From contig NZ_JAKNUT010000001.1 in NCBI RefSeq assembly GCF_023155855.1, forward strand, positions 372,001 to 436,000: a stretch of DNA of 64,000 bases. The letters run 5' to 3'. Below, in pieces: positions 8,116 through 15,363 of this stretch. Below the pieces are notes generated by a model. It was not told the origin of the DNA and did not search any database. It was given only the letters and a program-made list of their open reading frames with translations. Numbering within the stretch: position 1 is the first letter of the stretch; each line of letters opens with the position of its first letter. The position numbers and the translations under genes are program-made. The stretch is from Microbacterium aoyamense (GTDB lineage Bacteria > Actinomycetota > Actinomycetes > Actinomycetales > Microbacteriaceae).

Positions 8116-9017
8116 GTGCCTGCCCCGTCCATCGGGTAGTCGACGAACGCGAACCGTCGGCCGTCCGGCGCCCAGCTGTTGACGTTGATGGTGCCCTGAC
8201 CTCCTCGGAATGCCGCGAGCGTGATCGGGTTGACCATTGTCTCGAGGTCGAGAAGACGGAGCTCGATCTGCCGTCCGGCGGGGTGCCCGGTCGTCCCGGG
8301 CTCGTAGCTGAGGTAGGCGAGCAGTCTTGAGTCCGGGGAGGGATGCGGGAACCAGTCGACGCGGGGGCCGTCGGTCATCCGCGTCAGGTCGCTGCCGTCG
8401 GCGCGCATCCGCGCGAGCTGCGCGTGACCGTCATCGTGGGTGAACTGCTCCGTGTTGAAGAAGATCCAGGAGCCGTCAGGTGAGTACTCTGGACCGTCCT
8501 TGGCGGGCGATCCGAACGTGAGCTGGCGATGAACCCCGTCCGTCAGATCGAGGGTGAAGATGTTCGCGGTTCTCTGATCGGCCTCGCCTTCGATCCCGAC
8601 GTAGGCGAGTTCGGTTCCGGACGGGCTGACACCGTGGAGGAAGTGCCAGCGACAAGGACCGCCGTCGGCGGTGACCGCGACGGCCGGCCCCCCGCTGAGG
8701 GGGGCCCTATATAGGTGGAAGTCATTGCCGGTCAGGAAGATTGTCTCTCCATCCGGCGCAAGCACGTGATCGTTGTTGATCTCAGGAAGTCCGGTGAACT
8801 CGATCTGCGTCAGGTCGGCCGTCGGGATGTCGAGACGCCACAGGAGGCCTTGCCCGTTGAGCACGAGCGCCCGTCCGTCGCTGGTCCAGTTAGGCGCCTC
8901 CAGCAATAGCTCGGCGCCCTCGAAGGCTGTTGTGCACGTACCCGAATCGAGATCGCAGATGCGCACTCGGCAGGTCTCGCCGGGAGCCAGGCGACGAGGC
9001 ACGACTGTCGGTCTCAT
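8112..9017 (-). CDS. PD40/TolB-like beta-propeller protein, cytosolic
   Basis: 301 residues made of repeated propeller strands: APNWTSDGRALVL, HVLAPDGETIFL, GVSPSGTELAYV, GPEYSPDGSWIFF, HPSPDSRLLAYL and SWAPDGRRFAFV. These are WD40-like PD40 repeats, spaced about 45 residues, so a six-bladed propeller is likely. Annotation pipelines would call it TolB, but there is no signal peptide and Gram-positive bacteria have no Tol-Pal system. Oligogalacturonate lyases and some sugar enzymes share this fold, so it may be an enzyme or a sugar-binding partner of the glycoside pathway. It overlaps the DUF1080 gene by four bases, which implies coupled synthesis. Confidence 0.72.
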   Translation of the reverse strand: MRPTVVPRRLAPGETCRVRICDLDSGTCTTAFEGAELLLEAPNWTSDGRALVLNGQGLLWRLDIPTADLTQIEFTGLPEINNDHVLAPDGETIFLTGNDFHLYRAPLSGGPAVAVTADGGPCRWHFLHGVSPSGTELAYVGIEGEADQRTANIFTLDLTDGVHRQLTFGSPAKDGPEYSPDGSWIFFNTEQFTHDDGHAQLARMRADGSDLTRMTDGPRVDWFPHPSPDSRLLAYLSYEPGTTGHPAGRQIELRLLDLETMVNPITLAAFRGGQGTINVNSWAPDGRRFAFVDYPMDGAGT

Positions 9018-9050
9018 ACTCTTCCACCATCGAGGAGTCGCATCTCGGCG

Positions 9051-10097
9051 CTACGACCGCTGCCGACGACGGAACTGATCGAGCACGACGGCGATGATAA
9101 GGATGGACCCGACCGCCACGTACTGCCAGAACGGCAGTACGCCGATCGTCACCAGACCACCGAGGAGGATGCCCGCGAGGGCGGTTCCCCACACTGTGCC
9201 GATCACACTGATCCGCCCGCCGGTGAGCGCAGTACCGCCGATCACCGCCGCGGTGACCGCTGCGAGCGCGTCGTTCGCATGACCTTGCGTCGTCGTGGCC
9301 GCATACTGACTCAGGCTGATGAACCCCGACAGACCTGCCAGCATCCCGGCGAAAGAGGTCAGGCCGACGATCTGCCGACGGACCTTCAAGCCTGCCCGCT
9401 CCACAGCCAGCCGGGATGAGCCGAGAGCGAGCGTGTTGATCCCGAAGGTCGTGAAACGGAACATCGCCCAGAGCACGATCGCGACTCCGATGGCGACGAG
9501 TGCCGGCAAGGGGATCAGCCCGAACAGCCGAGCGAGCCCGAATCCGGTCTGCAGTTGCGACGGGAGCCCCGCGATGTCGGCGCCGCCCGTCAGTAGCAGC
9601 GCGAACCCGAGCCCGATGCTGAGCGTGCCAAGGGTGGCGATGAGGGAGTTCACTCGCAGGTAACCGATGAGGACACCGTTGACGATCCCGTACGCGATAC
9701 CGGTGAGCACCGACGCGAGCAGCCCGAGCAGGATTGCGATCGTCGCATCGTTCGGGCTCGTTGCCGCGACGGACTTCATCGTGATCGCACCGACGACGGA
9801 TGAGAGGACGAGGTTCGAGCCGAGCGAGAGGTCGAACATGCCAGCCGATAGCAGTGTCGCCATGGCCAGGGCGAGCAGGAGCGCAACGCTGCCATTCAGG
9901 AGCTGGCTCTGAAGGTTGGGAAGCGAGAAGAAGACGTGCTGCGGCGACAGCCAGGTGAACACCCCTATGAGGAGGATGTTCAACAGGAACACCCAGGTGG
10001 CGCTGCCAGCGAAGAGGCGTCGCAGGATCGAAGGCCGTGCCGTTGCGCGGTCATCCTCCAGCTGATCGACGGATTCCGTGGTGAGGGTGGAGGTCAT
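9051..10097 (-). CDS. Sugar ABC transporter permease (RbsC/FrcC type)
   Basis: 348 residues with about ten hydrophobic segments after a 30-residue polar N-terminus. The stretch MFDLSLGSNLVLSSVVGAI, followed by a GIAYGIVNGVLIGYLRVNSLIATLGT loop, is typical of CUT2 permeases. GGTALTGG near the end is the conserved periplasmic-side turn. ATG at 10095-10097 overlaps the ATPase stop (ATGA). It forms the membrane channel for the binding protein at 10920-11918 and the ATPase at 10094-10873, probably as a homodimer because no second permease is present. The substrate is presumably the glycoside or sugar handled by the enzymes downstream. Confidence 0.9.
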   Translation of the reverse strand: MTSTLTTESVDQLEDDRATARPSILRRLFAGSATWVFLLNILLIGVFTWLSPQHVFFSLPNLQSQLLNGSVALLLALAMATLLSAGMFDLSLGSNLVLSSVVGAITMKSVAATSPNDATIAILLGLLASVLTGIAYGIVNGVLIGYLRVNSLIATLGTLSIGLGFALLLTGGADIAGLPSQLQTGFGLARLFGLIPLPALVAIGVAIVLWAMFRFTTFGINTLALGSSRLAVERAGLKVRRQIVGLTSFAGMLAGLSGFISLSQYAATTTQGHANDALAAVTAAVIGGTALTGGRISVIGTVWGTALAGILLGGLVTIGVLPFWQYVAVGSILIIAVVLDQFRRRQRS

Positions 10098-10873
10098 GAT
10101 GCCTTCTCCTTGCGGTAGCCGACCATCACGGAGACGGCCTCTGGAACCGTGATGTCCTCGGCCTTGGTGTCGAGCACCGTTTCACCTCGCCACAGGATGA
10201 CGACGCGGTCGGCGGTCTTGATGGCTCGCGGCAGGTCGTGCGAAACGACGAGGACGCCGAGTCCTCGCGCGGCCACCGTCCGCATCAGGTCGCACACGAT
10301 CTCGCTCTGTCTCGCGCCCAGGGCGGCCGTCGGTTCGTCCATGAGCAGGGCGCTACGCGACCACATCACCGCGCGCGCGACGGCGACGGCCTGCCGCTGC
10401 CCACCTGAGAGATCTCCGACCGGTATGCTCAGCGACGGCAGTTTGATGGAGAGATCTCGCAGGGCCTGGTCCGCACGCTCCTCCATCTCGGCGCGCGCCA
10501 CGATCGCGAGCCTGCCGAGCAGTCCGCGCTTGCGGACCGTGTGCCCAAGAAACATGTTGTCGACCACCGAGAGATCGGGCGCGAGCGCGAGCTCCTGGTG
10601 GACGCAATCGACACCCTCGGCTTGGGCGTCGCGGATGCTCGCGAGCTCGACTTCCCGGCCGTCGATCACGATGTGCCCCGCGTCGGGTCGGTAGACGCCG
10701 AGCAGAGTCTTCAAGAAGGTCGACTTCCCCGCCCCGTTGTCGCCGAACAACGCGACGACCTCGCCGTGATGGACGGTGATGTTCGCGTCGGTCAGAGCGC
10801 GAACGTGACCGAACGTCTTGGCGATGTTGACGCCGGCGATTGCGATCTCGGGACGTTCTTGCGTTGTCTCCAT
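10094..10873 (-). CDS. Sugar ABC transporter ATP-binding protein, single domain (FrcA type)
   Basis: 259 residues with one complete nucleotide-binding domain: Walker A GDNGAGKST (44-52), signature LSGGQ (155-159) and Walker B ALLMDEP (175-181). Most CUT2 importers use a double-domain RbsA-like ATPase of about 500 residues; this one is the short kind known from fructose (FrcA) systems and must work as a homodimer. The ATG at 10871-10873 was chosen because the domain starts just after it; the longer frame overlaps the binding-protein gene. It lies between the binding protein and the permease in the same operon. Confidence 0.9.
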   Translation of the reverse strand: METTQERPEIAIAGVNIAKTFGHVRALTDANITVHHGEVVALFGDNGAGKSTFLKTLLGVYRPDAGHIVIDGREVELASIRDAQAEGVDCVHQELALAPDLSVVDNMFLGHTVRKRGLLGRLAIVARAEMEERADQALRDLSIKLPSLSIPVGDLSGGQRQAVAVARAVMWSRSALLMDEPTAALGARQSEIVCDLMRTVAARGLGVLVVSHDLPRAIKTADRVVILWRGETVLDTKAEDITVPEAVSVMVGYRKEKAS

Positions 10874-10919
10874 TACAGGGACCTCTCGGGCGATAGGGCG
10901 GGAAAGTCGTGTGCCTGGG

Positions 10920-11918
10920 CTAGTTCTGGCAGGTGTCGGAGTAGATGAATCCCGCCATGTCCGGATCGTCGATGTTGTCCTTCGTGAGGAACCCGAGTGG
11001 CGTGAACACCGGCTCACCCGTCACGGGCACCGGACCGGCGTCGGGGTTGGCTTTGATGTACTCGACGAGTGCGTTCACCTGCGCTCGCGCGACGTCCCCA
11101 GGGCTCTGCGCGATGAGCGCCGTGATCGTGCCGCGTCGAAGCGCATCGACTTCGGCCGGAACAGCGTCGAATCCGAGGACCGTGATCTCTCCTGCCTTGC
11201 CGGCCTGCTCGACGGCCGCGGCGACGGCCTGGCCCCCCGGGCCTGAGGAGGCGATGATGAACTTCAGATCGGGGTTCGCCAGGATGACACCGCTGATGAG
11301 CTGCGTTCCCTTGGCGACATCGAAGTTGTCGATCTGGTCGGGGAGCCATTCCAGGTTCGGGTTGGACTCCTGCAAGGCCTCCTGGATCGCCCCGTACCGA
11401 TCGAGCTCCCAGCTCGCGCTCTCCGAAGGAAGACCGTTCAGGATGACCGCCTTGCCCTTCACGTCGGCGAGACTGTCGATGAGTTCGCCGGCAAACTCAC
11501 TCCCGTCCTGACTGGACATGATGTTTTTCCACACAGTGTCCGGAGACTGCGGGCTCTCTCCCGTGACCGCGATGCCGTCCGCCATGATCGTCGCAATCCT
11601 GGACGAGAAGGTGGTGGAGTCGGCAGGCGCGAAGATGATGCCCTGAGGGTTCGTGAGCAGCGCAGCGTCGAGGGTCTGCGTCAATTGGGTGTTGTCATTC
11701 GTGGCGATCGAGAAGACTTCGTAATCGACCCCGAGCTTCTCCGCTTCGTCTGTCGCCGCACAGATCGTGGATGCGACGTAGGCGTCGACGGTGTTCCGGT
11801 ACACCCCAGCGATGCGGATCTCCCCGTCGCTGCTGGGTTCCGTGGCGGGCGATGCCGAACAGGCGGAGACGGCGAGGCCGACGCCGACTACGGCGAGGAA
11901 AGAGAGGGTCTTCTTCAT
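10920..11918 (-). CDS. Sugar ABC transporter substrate-binding lipoprotein
   Basis: 332 residues. MKKTLSFLAVVGVGLAVSAC is a lipoprotein signal with the lipobox Cys at 20. After it comes a type-I periplasmic-binding fold: IRIAGVYRNTVDAYV..., a hinge-like GIIFAPADSTT, and EITVLGFDAVPAEVDALRRG near the C-terminus, as in ribose/fructose-type binding proteins. AGGAG precedes the ATG at 11916-11918. It is the first gene of the long operon and faces the GntR-type operator pair at 12001-12032. It would capture the substrate outside and deliver it to the permease at 9051-10097. The ligand is unknown. Confidence 0.9.
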   Translation of the reverse strand: MKKTLSFLAVVGVGLAVSACSASPATEPSSDGEIRIAGVYRNTVDAYVASTICAATDEAEKLGVDYEVFSIATNDNTQLTQTLDAALLTNPQGIIFAPADSTTFSSRIATIMADGIAVTGESPQSPDTVWKNIMSSQDGSEFAGELIDSLADVKGKAVILNGLPSESASWELDRYGAIQEALQESNPNLEWLPDQIDNFDVAKGTQLISGVILANPDLKFIIASSGPGGQAVAAAVEQAGKAGEITVLGFDAVPAEVDALRRGTITALIAQSPGDVARAQVNALVEYIKANPDAGPVPVTGEPVFTPLGFLTKDNIDDPDMAGFIYSDTCQN

Positions 11919-12000
11919 TGAGTGCTCCTGGGTGCGTCGTTGCTGATTTGCTTCGCAGGAAGGCGGTGCCGCCATCGAACTCTGCTACTGCCTGACTATT

Positions 12001-12032
12001 GTGTCATACCTATGGCAATAAAGGTAGTACCA
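12001..12032. promoter_or_regulatory. Two FadR/GntR-type operator sites between the transporter operon and the cupin gene
   Basis: AGGTAGTACCA at 12022-12032 fits the GGTnnnACC core of FadR-subfamily operators. GTGTCATACCT at 12001-12011 is, on the other strand, AGGTATGACAC: 9 of 11 bases match the site AGGTATGACCA found before the gntR gene. The two sites are 21 bp apart, about two helix turns, in an AT-rich stretch of an otherwise GC-rich intergenic region, where the divergent promoters should be. Confidence 0.6.
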
Positions 12033-12103
12033 GGCATTGATATCATTAGACCACTCGATTGGGATCCGGCGCCCCGTGCGACGAACAGGAAGAAGGAGCA
12101 GGC

Positions 12104-12640
12104 ATGCGCGAAGGCAGCGAAGTTTCCGCGGCCACCATCGATCCGAACGAAGGTTCGGTCGCTGATCACGGCGCGAGAGTGGTGGTGACCGGCCTTGACG
12201 CACGAGGGCGGTCGACCGTCGCCAGCGACTCCGTCGCCACTCAGCGCTTCGTTTCCCCAGTCGCCACGCTGAACACCCTCTGGGAGACGGAAACCCTTCC
12301 GATCACGGCACTCTCGGACAGCGCAGCAGAAGGCGACCGTTACTTCCCCGCTCCCGGCGCGGTCAAGGCATTCACCGTTGCGTTCCCGCCTGATTCGACG
12401 TGGGCCGAGGACCGGACGGCCCACGGCGGCGGTGACGGATTCCATTCGACCGCGTCCCTCGATGTGTTCACGCTCATCGAGGGGACGCTGATCTGTGTGC
12501 TAGATGACGGGGAGGTTGTGCTCGAACCCGGTGACACCATCGTCCAGCGGGGCACCCGTCACACGTGGCGGAATCGGTCGGATGGACGGGCGATCCTCAG
12601 CGGGTTCGTCATCGCCACCGCGGACGCAACCTCGAACTGA
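12104..12640 (+). CDS. Cupin-domain protein
   Basis: 178 residues. The C-terminal half is a cupin barrel: GDGFHSTASLDVFTLIEGTLICVLDDGEVVLEPGDTIVQRGTRHTWRN contains both cupin motifs, with His, Asp/Glu and a second His as possible metal ligands. The N-terminal 60 residues resemble the extension seen in GntR-linked cupins. GAAGGAG lies 6 bases before the ATG at 12104; the earlier in-frame ATG has no such site. It is transcribed away from the transporter operon and shares the GntR-type operators with it. It may be an isomerase, a dioxygenase-like enzyme or a sensor for the pathway. Confidence 0.8.
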   Translation: MREGSEVSAATIDPNEGSVADHGARVVVTGLDARGRSTVASDSVATQRFVSPVATLNTLWETETLPITALSDSAAEGDRYFPAPGAVKAFTVAFPPDSTWAEDRTAHGGGDGFHSTASLDVFTLIEGTLICVLDDGEVVLEPGDTIVQRGTRHTWRNRSDGRAILSGFVIATADATSN

Positions 12641-12641
12641 T

Positions 12642-13031
12642 CTATCGCCGGCTGAGAGGCACGGACCCCGGAATCCGACCAGAGTCGAACAGCTCCGCGA
12701 CTTCCAGGATGAGGTTGTCTTCGGTCATAGAGAACACGCACCAGACCGGAAACGACCGTTCACCGGGAAACGTCAGCGTGAGGCGGGAGAGTACTCTCGA
12801 CGCGTCTCCGAGCAACTCGAGCTGGTGCTCGATCTCGTATGCCGGACGCACACGGAACTTCTCGAGCGTTGCCGCCTTCAGCTCGTCGATGCCGCGGACG
12901 GTCGCTTCGTCGCCCAATGCCGGGTAGGTAAAGCACCCCCTCTTATCCCACAGGGCGACCCACGCGTCGATGTCGCGATCACGCTCTGCCTGGTACATCC
13001 GACGCACGGTCTCGATTGCGGGCCCGTTCAT
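12642..13031 (-). CDS. SnoaL-like / NTF2-fold protein
   Basis: 129 residues with the cone-shaped NTF2/SnoaL pattern: an N-terminal helix pair (ETVRRMYQAERDRDIDAWVALWDKRGCFTYPAL), then a curved sheet (EIEHQLELLGDASRVLSRLTLTFPG, FPVWCVFSMTEDNLILEVAELFDSGRI). Such folds act as cyclases, isomerases, dehydratases or binding proteins. Its ATG overlaps the stop of the Gfo/Idh/MocA gene upstream (ATGA), so the two are made together and probably act on the same small molecule. It ends one base from the convergent cupin gene. Confidence 0.75.
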   Translation of the reverse strand: MNGPAIETVRRMYQAERDRDIDAWVALWDKRGCFTYPALGDEATVRGIDELKAATLEKFRVRPAYEIEHQLELLGDASRVLSRLTLTFPGERSFPVWCVFSMTEDNLILEVAELFDSGRIPGSVPLSRR

Positions 13032-14086
13032 GTCGGGCTCCCCTCCCTGTCGGCCGCAGCCTCACCATCGAAAAGTATCGTGGCGCGCGCGCGCTCGAGG
13101 ACACCCACGATCGCGACGGTCTCGTTGAGGGTATGGATCGGCGATTCTGTGAGTCCCTGCCCGACGAATGCGGCGAGAGCGTCGGCTTCGCAGCCGAGCA
13201 GGTCGTACACGGACTCCGTCCGGGGCGCTTGCCACTGCTCCGCCTCGCCCGGCGAGCCCCACCCGCCGCCCGTGCGGAGCGAGATGGACGGCGAAGCGAT
13301 GAACGGCGGCGCGAGTTCGATCGTTCCTTGTGTTCCGATGATCGTCGCCCTGACCGGCGTCGGCGCTCGGCTCGTACAGAATGCAGTCGCCACGACTGAT
13401 TCCCTTCGAAGGTGGATCGACGCGGTGTCCTCCACTCCGGTCGACGCGATCGTGCCCGCAGTGCCGACCAACTCGGGCACGCCAATGACTGAAGAGATGA
13501 ACGACACCGGGTAAACCCCAGCGTCGAGGATTATCCCGCCCGCTACCGCGGGATCGAAAAGACGATGCGATGCGTCGAACGGAAGGTGGAACCCGAAGTC
13601 GGCCGATACCTCGATGACGTCGCCGATCGCCGATCGCTCGAGGAGGTCGCGCAAGACGTCGGCGATCGGCTGATATCGCGTCCACATCGCTTCCATCGCG
13701 AGGAGCCCGCGCGCTCGTGACTCGTCAGCGATCGCCGCAGCGTCCGCCTCCGTCGTCGCGAAGGGCTTTTCCACGAGCACATGCTTGCCTGCTTGCAACA
13801 CACGAACCGCCAGAGCGGCGTGGGCGTGGTGCGGAACCGCGATATAGACGACGTCGACGGCGTCATCCTCGAGAAGCGCGTCGAGCGAGGTCAATGAACT
13901 GCATTCGAGATCGTGAGCGAGGGAGGCGAGCCTCGCTGGGTCTCGCCCGCTCACGCCCACCAGCCTCCGGGCGGTCTGCGATCTCAGCGCCGTGCCGAAA
14001 CGACGCGCGATCCCGCCGGCGCCGACGATCCCCCAGCCGAGCGAGGGGCCGCGCCAGCGTCCTTCAGCTATTCCCGACATCGTCAT
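13028..14086 (-). CDS. Gfo/Idh/MocA-family oxidoreductase
   Basis: 352 residues: Rossmann motif GAGGIA (22-27), EKP (106-108) with the conserved Lys, and GIILDAGVYP in the substrate domain. It resembles the operon enzyme at 3325-4386 over most of its length, including EAMWTRYQP (EAMWTRYLP in the other), so the two are paralogues of the dihydrodiol-dehydrogenase-like branch. The ATG at 14084-14086 is preceded by AGAGGA; a second ATG two codons later is possible. It is divergent from gntR and faces the operators at 14144-14176. It could catalyse the reverse or the second sugar oxidation of the pathway. Confidence 0.87.
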   Translation of the reverse strand: MTMSGIAEGRWRGPSLGWGIVGAGGIARRFGTALRSQTARRLVGVSGRDPARLASLAHDLECSSLTSLDALLEDDAVDVVYIAVPHHAHAALAVRVLQAGKHVLVEKPFATTEADAAAIADESRARGLLAMEAMWTRYQPIADVLRDLLERSAIGDVIEVSADFGFHLPFDASHRLFDPAVAGGIILDAGVYPVSFISSVIGVPELVGTAGTIASTGVEDTASIHLRRESVVATAFCTSRAPTPVRATIIGTQGTIELAPPFIASPSISLRTGGGWGSPGEAEQWQAPRTESVYDLLGCEADALAAFVGQGLTESPIHTLNETVAIVGVLERARATILFDGEAAADREGSPT

Positions 14087-14143
14087 GAGTCCTCTTCGTC
14101 GACGCGCAGCGACCGCTATGGTCGTGCTGGTAGGCTCAGCTTA

Positions 14144-14176
14144 CTGGTGATACCAGAGGGCCTACAGGTATGACCA
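14144..14176. promoter_or_regulatory. Pair of FadR/GntR-type operators in the gntR divergent promoter
   Basis: CTGGTGATACCAG (14144-14156) is a perfect inverted repeat around a 3-base centre. AGGTATGACCA (14166-14176) is a second copy of the GGTnnnACC core. Their cores are 20 bp apart. They lie between the Gfo/Idh/MocA gene and gntR, so the GntR protein probably controls both genes and itself. The same arrangement occurs at 12001-12032. Confidence 0.68.
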
Positions 14177-14230
14177 TTCCCATCGTCGGCGGGGCGCGAG
14201 GATGCGCGAAGGATAGGGAGCGGAGGGCAC

Positions 14231-14965
14231 ATGTACGAGCCGAGCATTGTCGACGCAAGAGGCGGGCGCATTCCGGATACTGAGGACCCGATAACTTCAC
14301 AGCTCGTTGATCTGATCGTGCGTACCGGCATCGGCGGGCGGCTTCCGACCGAGCGCAATCTCGCGGAGGAGTTGAACGTCTCGCGGACGCTGCTCCGCGA
14401 TCGTCTGACACTGCTTGAGGCGCTCGGCGTCATCCAGCGACGCAGTGGACAGGGAACGTTCGTACAACCGCTGGACGCGAACCGCCTCGGGAATGCCCTA
14501 GACATCGGCCTTCAACTTACGGACCACACCACAGAGTCGTTGCAGTCGGTCCGCACGGCGCTCGAGCGCCAGGCCGCAGCCGAGGCCGCGCAGCGGATCG
14601 ATCGACTGAACGTCGCGAAAATGCAGATTGCGATGGACGTGATCCGGGAATCGCCGTCCAACGCTGCCGTCGAGCAGGCCGACTTCGAGTTCCATGCGGC
14701 ACTCATGAAGGCCTCAGGGAACAGCTCGATCGTCTTTTTCGCCGACGCTCTCGGCGTTCCGCTACGACGTTCGTTTGCCGAGCGACGCAAAATCCTGGAA
14801 CGCATACCTCACCAGCACGAGCTGATGATCGAGCTTCACGAAGCGATTCTGAACGCCGTGCTGGCCCAGAATCCGACCGCGGCTAAGGAGTCGGTCGATG
14901 CTCATTTCGATCGATACGATGCCGAGGTGGCAGCCCTGATGCTGTCGGAGACGCAGACGGCCTAG
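14231..14965 (+). CDS. FadR-subfamily GntR transcriptional regulator
   Basis: 244 residues. A winged helix (about 20-85; LPTERNLAEELNVSRTLLRDRLTLLEALGVIQRRSGQGTFV) is followed by an all-helical FCD ligand domain with ADFEFHAALMKASGNS and a late HF pair (DAHFDRYD), the usual metal-ligand region. The ATG at 14231 leaves the HTH in its expected place. The operators at 14144-14176 are just upstream, and a matching pair lies before the transporter operon, so it most likely represses the whole 1628-14086 glycoside regulon until a sugar acid or similar ligand binds. Its stop TAG shares the CTAG palindrome with the convergent gene. Confidence 0.9.
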   Translation: MYEPSIVDARGGRIPDTEDPITSQLVDLIVRTGIGGRLPTERNLAEELNVSRTLLRDRLTLLEALGVIQRRSGQGTFVQPLDANRLGNALDIGLQLTDHTTESLQSVRTALERQAAAEAAQRIDRLNVAKMQIAMDVIRESPSNAAVEQADFEFHAALMKASGNSSIVFFADALGVPLRRSFAERRKILERIPHQHELMIELHEAILNAVLAQNPTAAKESVDAHFDRYDAEVAALMLSETQTA

Positions 14966-15360
14966 GCGGCGACTGACGCCGCGCGGTCGACGGCTTCGCG
15001 CAGCGTCATACCTGCCCGAATCCCGATGCCCGCCGCGTGTTCGTTGACGACCGACACAACCCCGTTCCTCCAGTGATCGTCGACGTCACCAATGCGCGCC
15101 GAAGTGCTCGCGCACGTGCAGGCAGCGATGCCCGACCGCTCGAGGATCTTCAGGCCGGCCGTCCCCGCCGAGTCCTTGCCGATCCCCGCATCGTTGAAAG
15201 TAACGAGCTTCAGCGCGTAGGGCGCGGCGAGCTCCCCCACATAGACTCCACCGTGGGATGCGCTCACGACGATGGCACCTTCATCCCCCGGAGTAAGCAG
15301 TGAGATGGAGTCCATGAGCAGCACTGCGCGGCCGGCACCGAGGTCGAGTTGCTGTCGCAT
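14962..15360 (-). CDS. Conserved-looking protein of unknown family in the acyl-CoA operon
   Basis: 132 residues, no signal peptide, no membrane segment. I do not recognise the family. Striking short motifs are VVSASHGGVYVGELA (31-45), LVTFNDAGIGKDSAG, SGIAACTCASTSARIGD and NGVVSVVNEHAAGIGI. They are rich in Gly, Ser and Asp, and the SASHGG and FNDAG turns look like active-site loops rather than structural filler. The ATG is 3 bp after the acyl-CoA ligase stop, so it is the last gene of that operon and its job is probably tied to a CoA-thioester or acid substrate. The gene ends in the same CTAG that ends gntR. Confidence 0.7.
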   Translation of the reverse strand: MRQQLDLGAGRAVLLMDSISLLTPGDEGAIVVSASHGGVYVGELAAPYALKLVTFNDAGIGKDSAGTAGLKILERSGIAACTCASTSARIGDVDDHWRNGVVSVVNEHAAGIGIRAGMTLREAVDRAASVAA

Positions 15361-15363
15361 GCT

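Noticed and set aside
8112..9017. True TolB of a Tol-Pal system
   Set aside because: No signal peptide, no other tol genes, and the organism appears Gram-positive.
1628..14086. C-glycoside deglycosylation system (DgpBC/CarBC type)
   Set aside because: Gfo/Idh/MocA enzymes fit, but no AP-endonuclease-like deglycosidase subunit is present, so O-glycosides are more likely.
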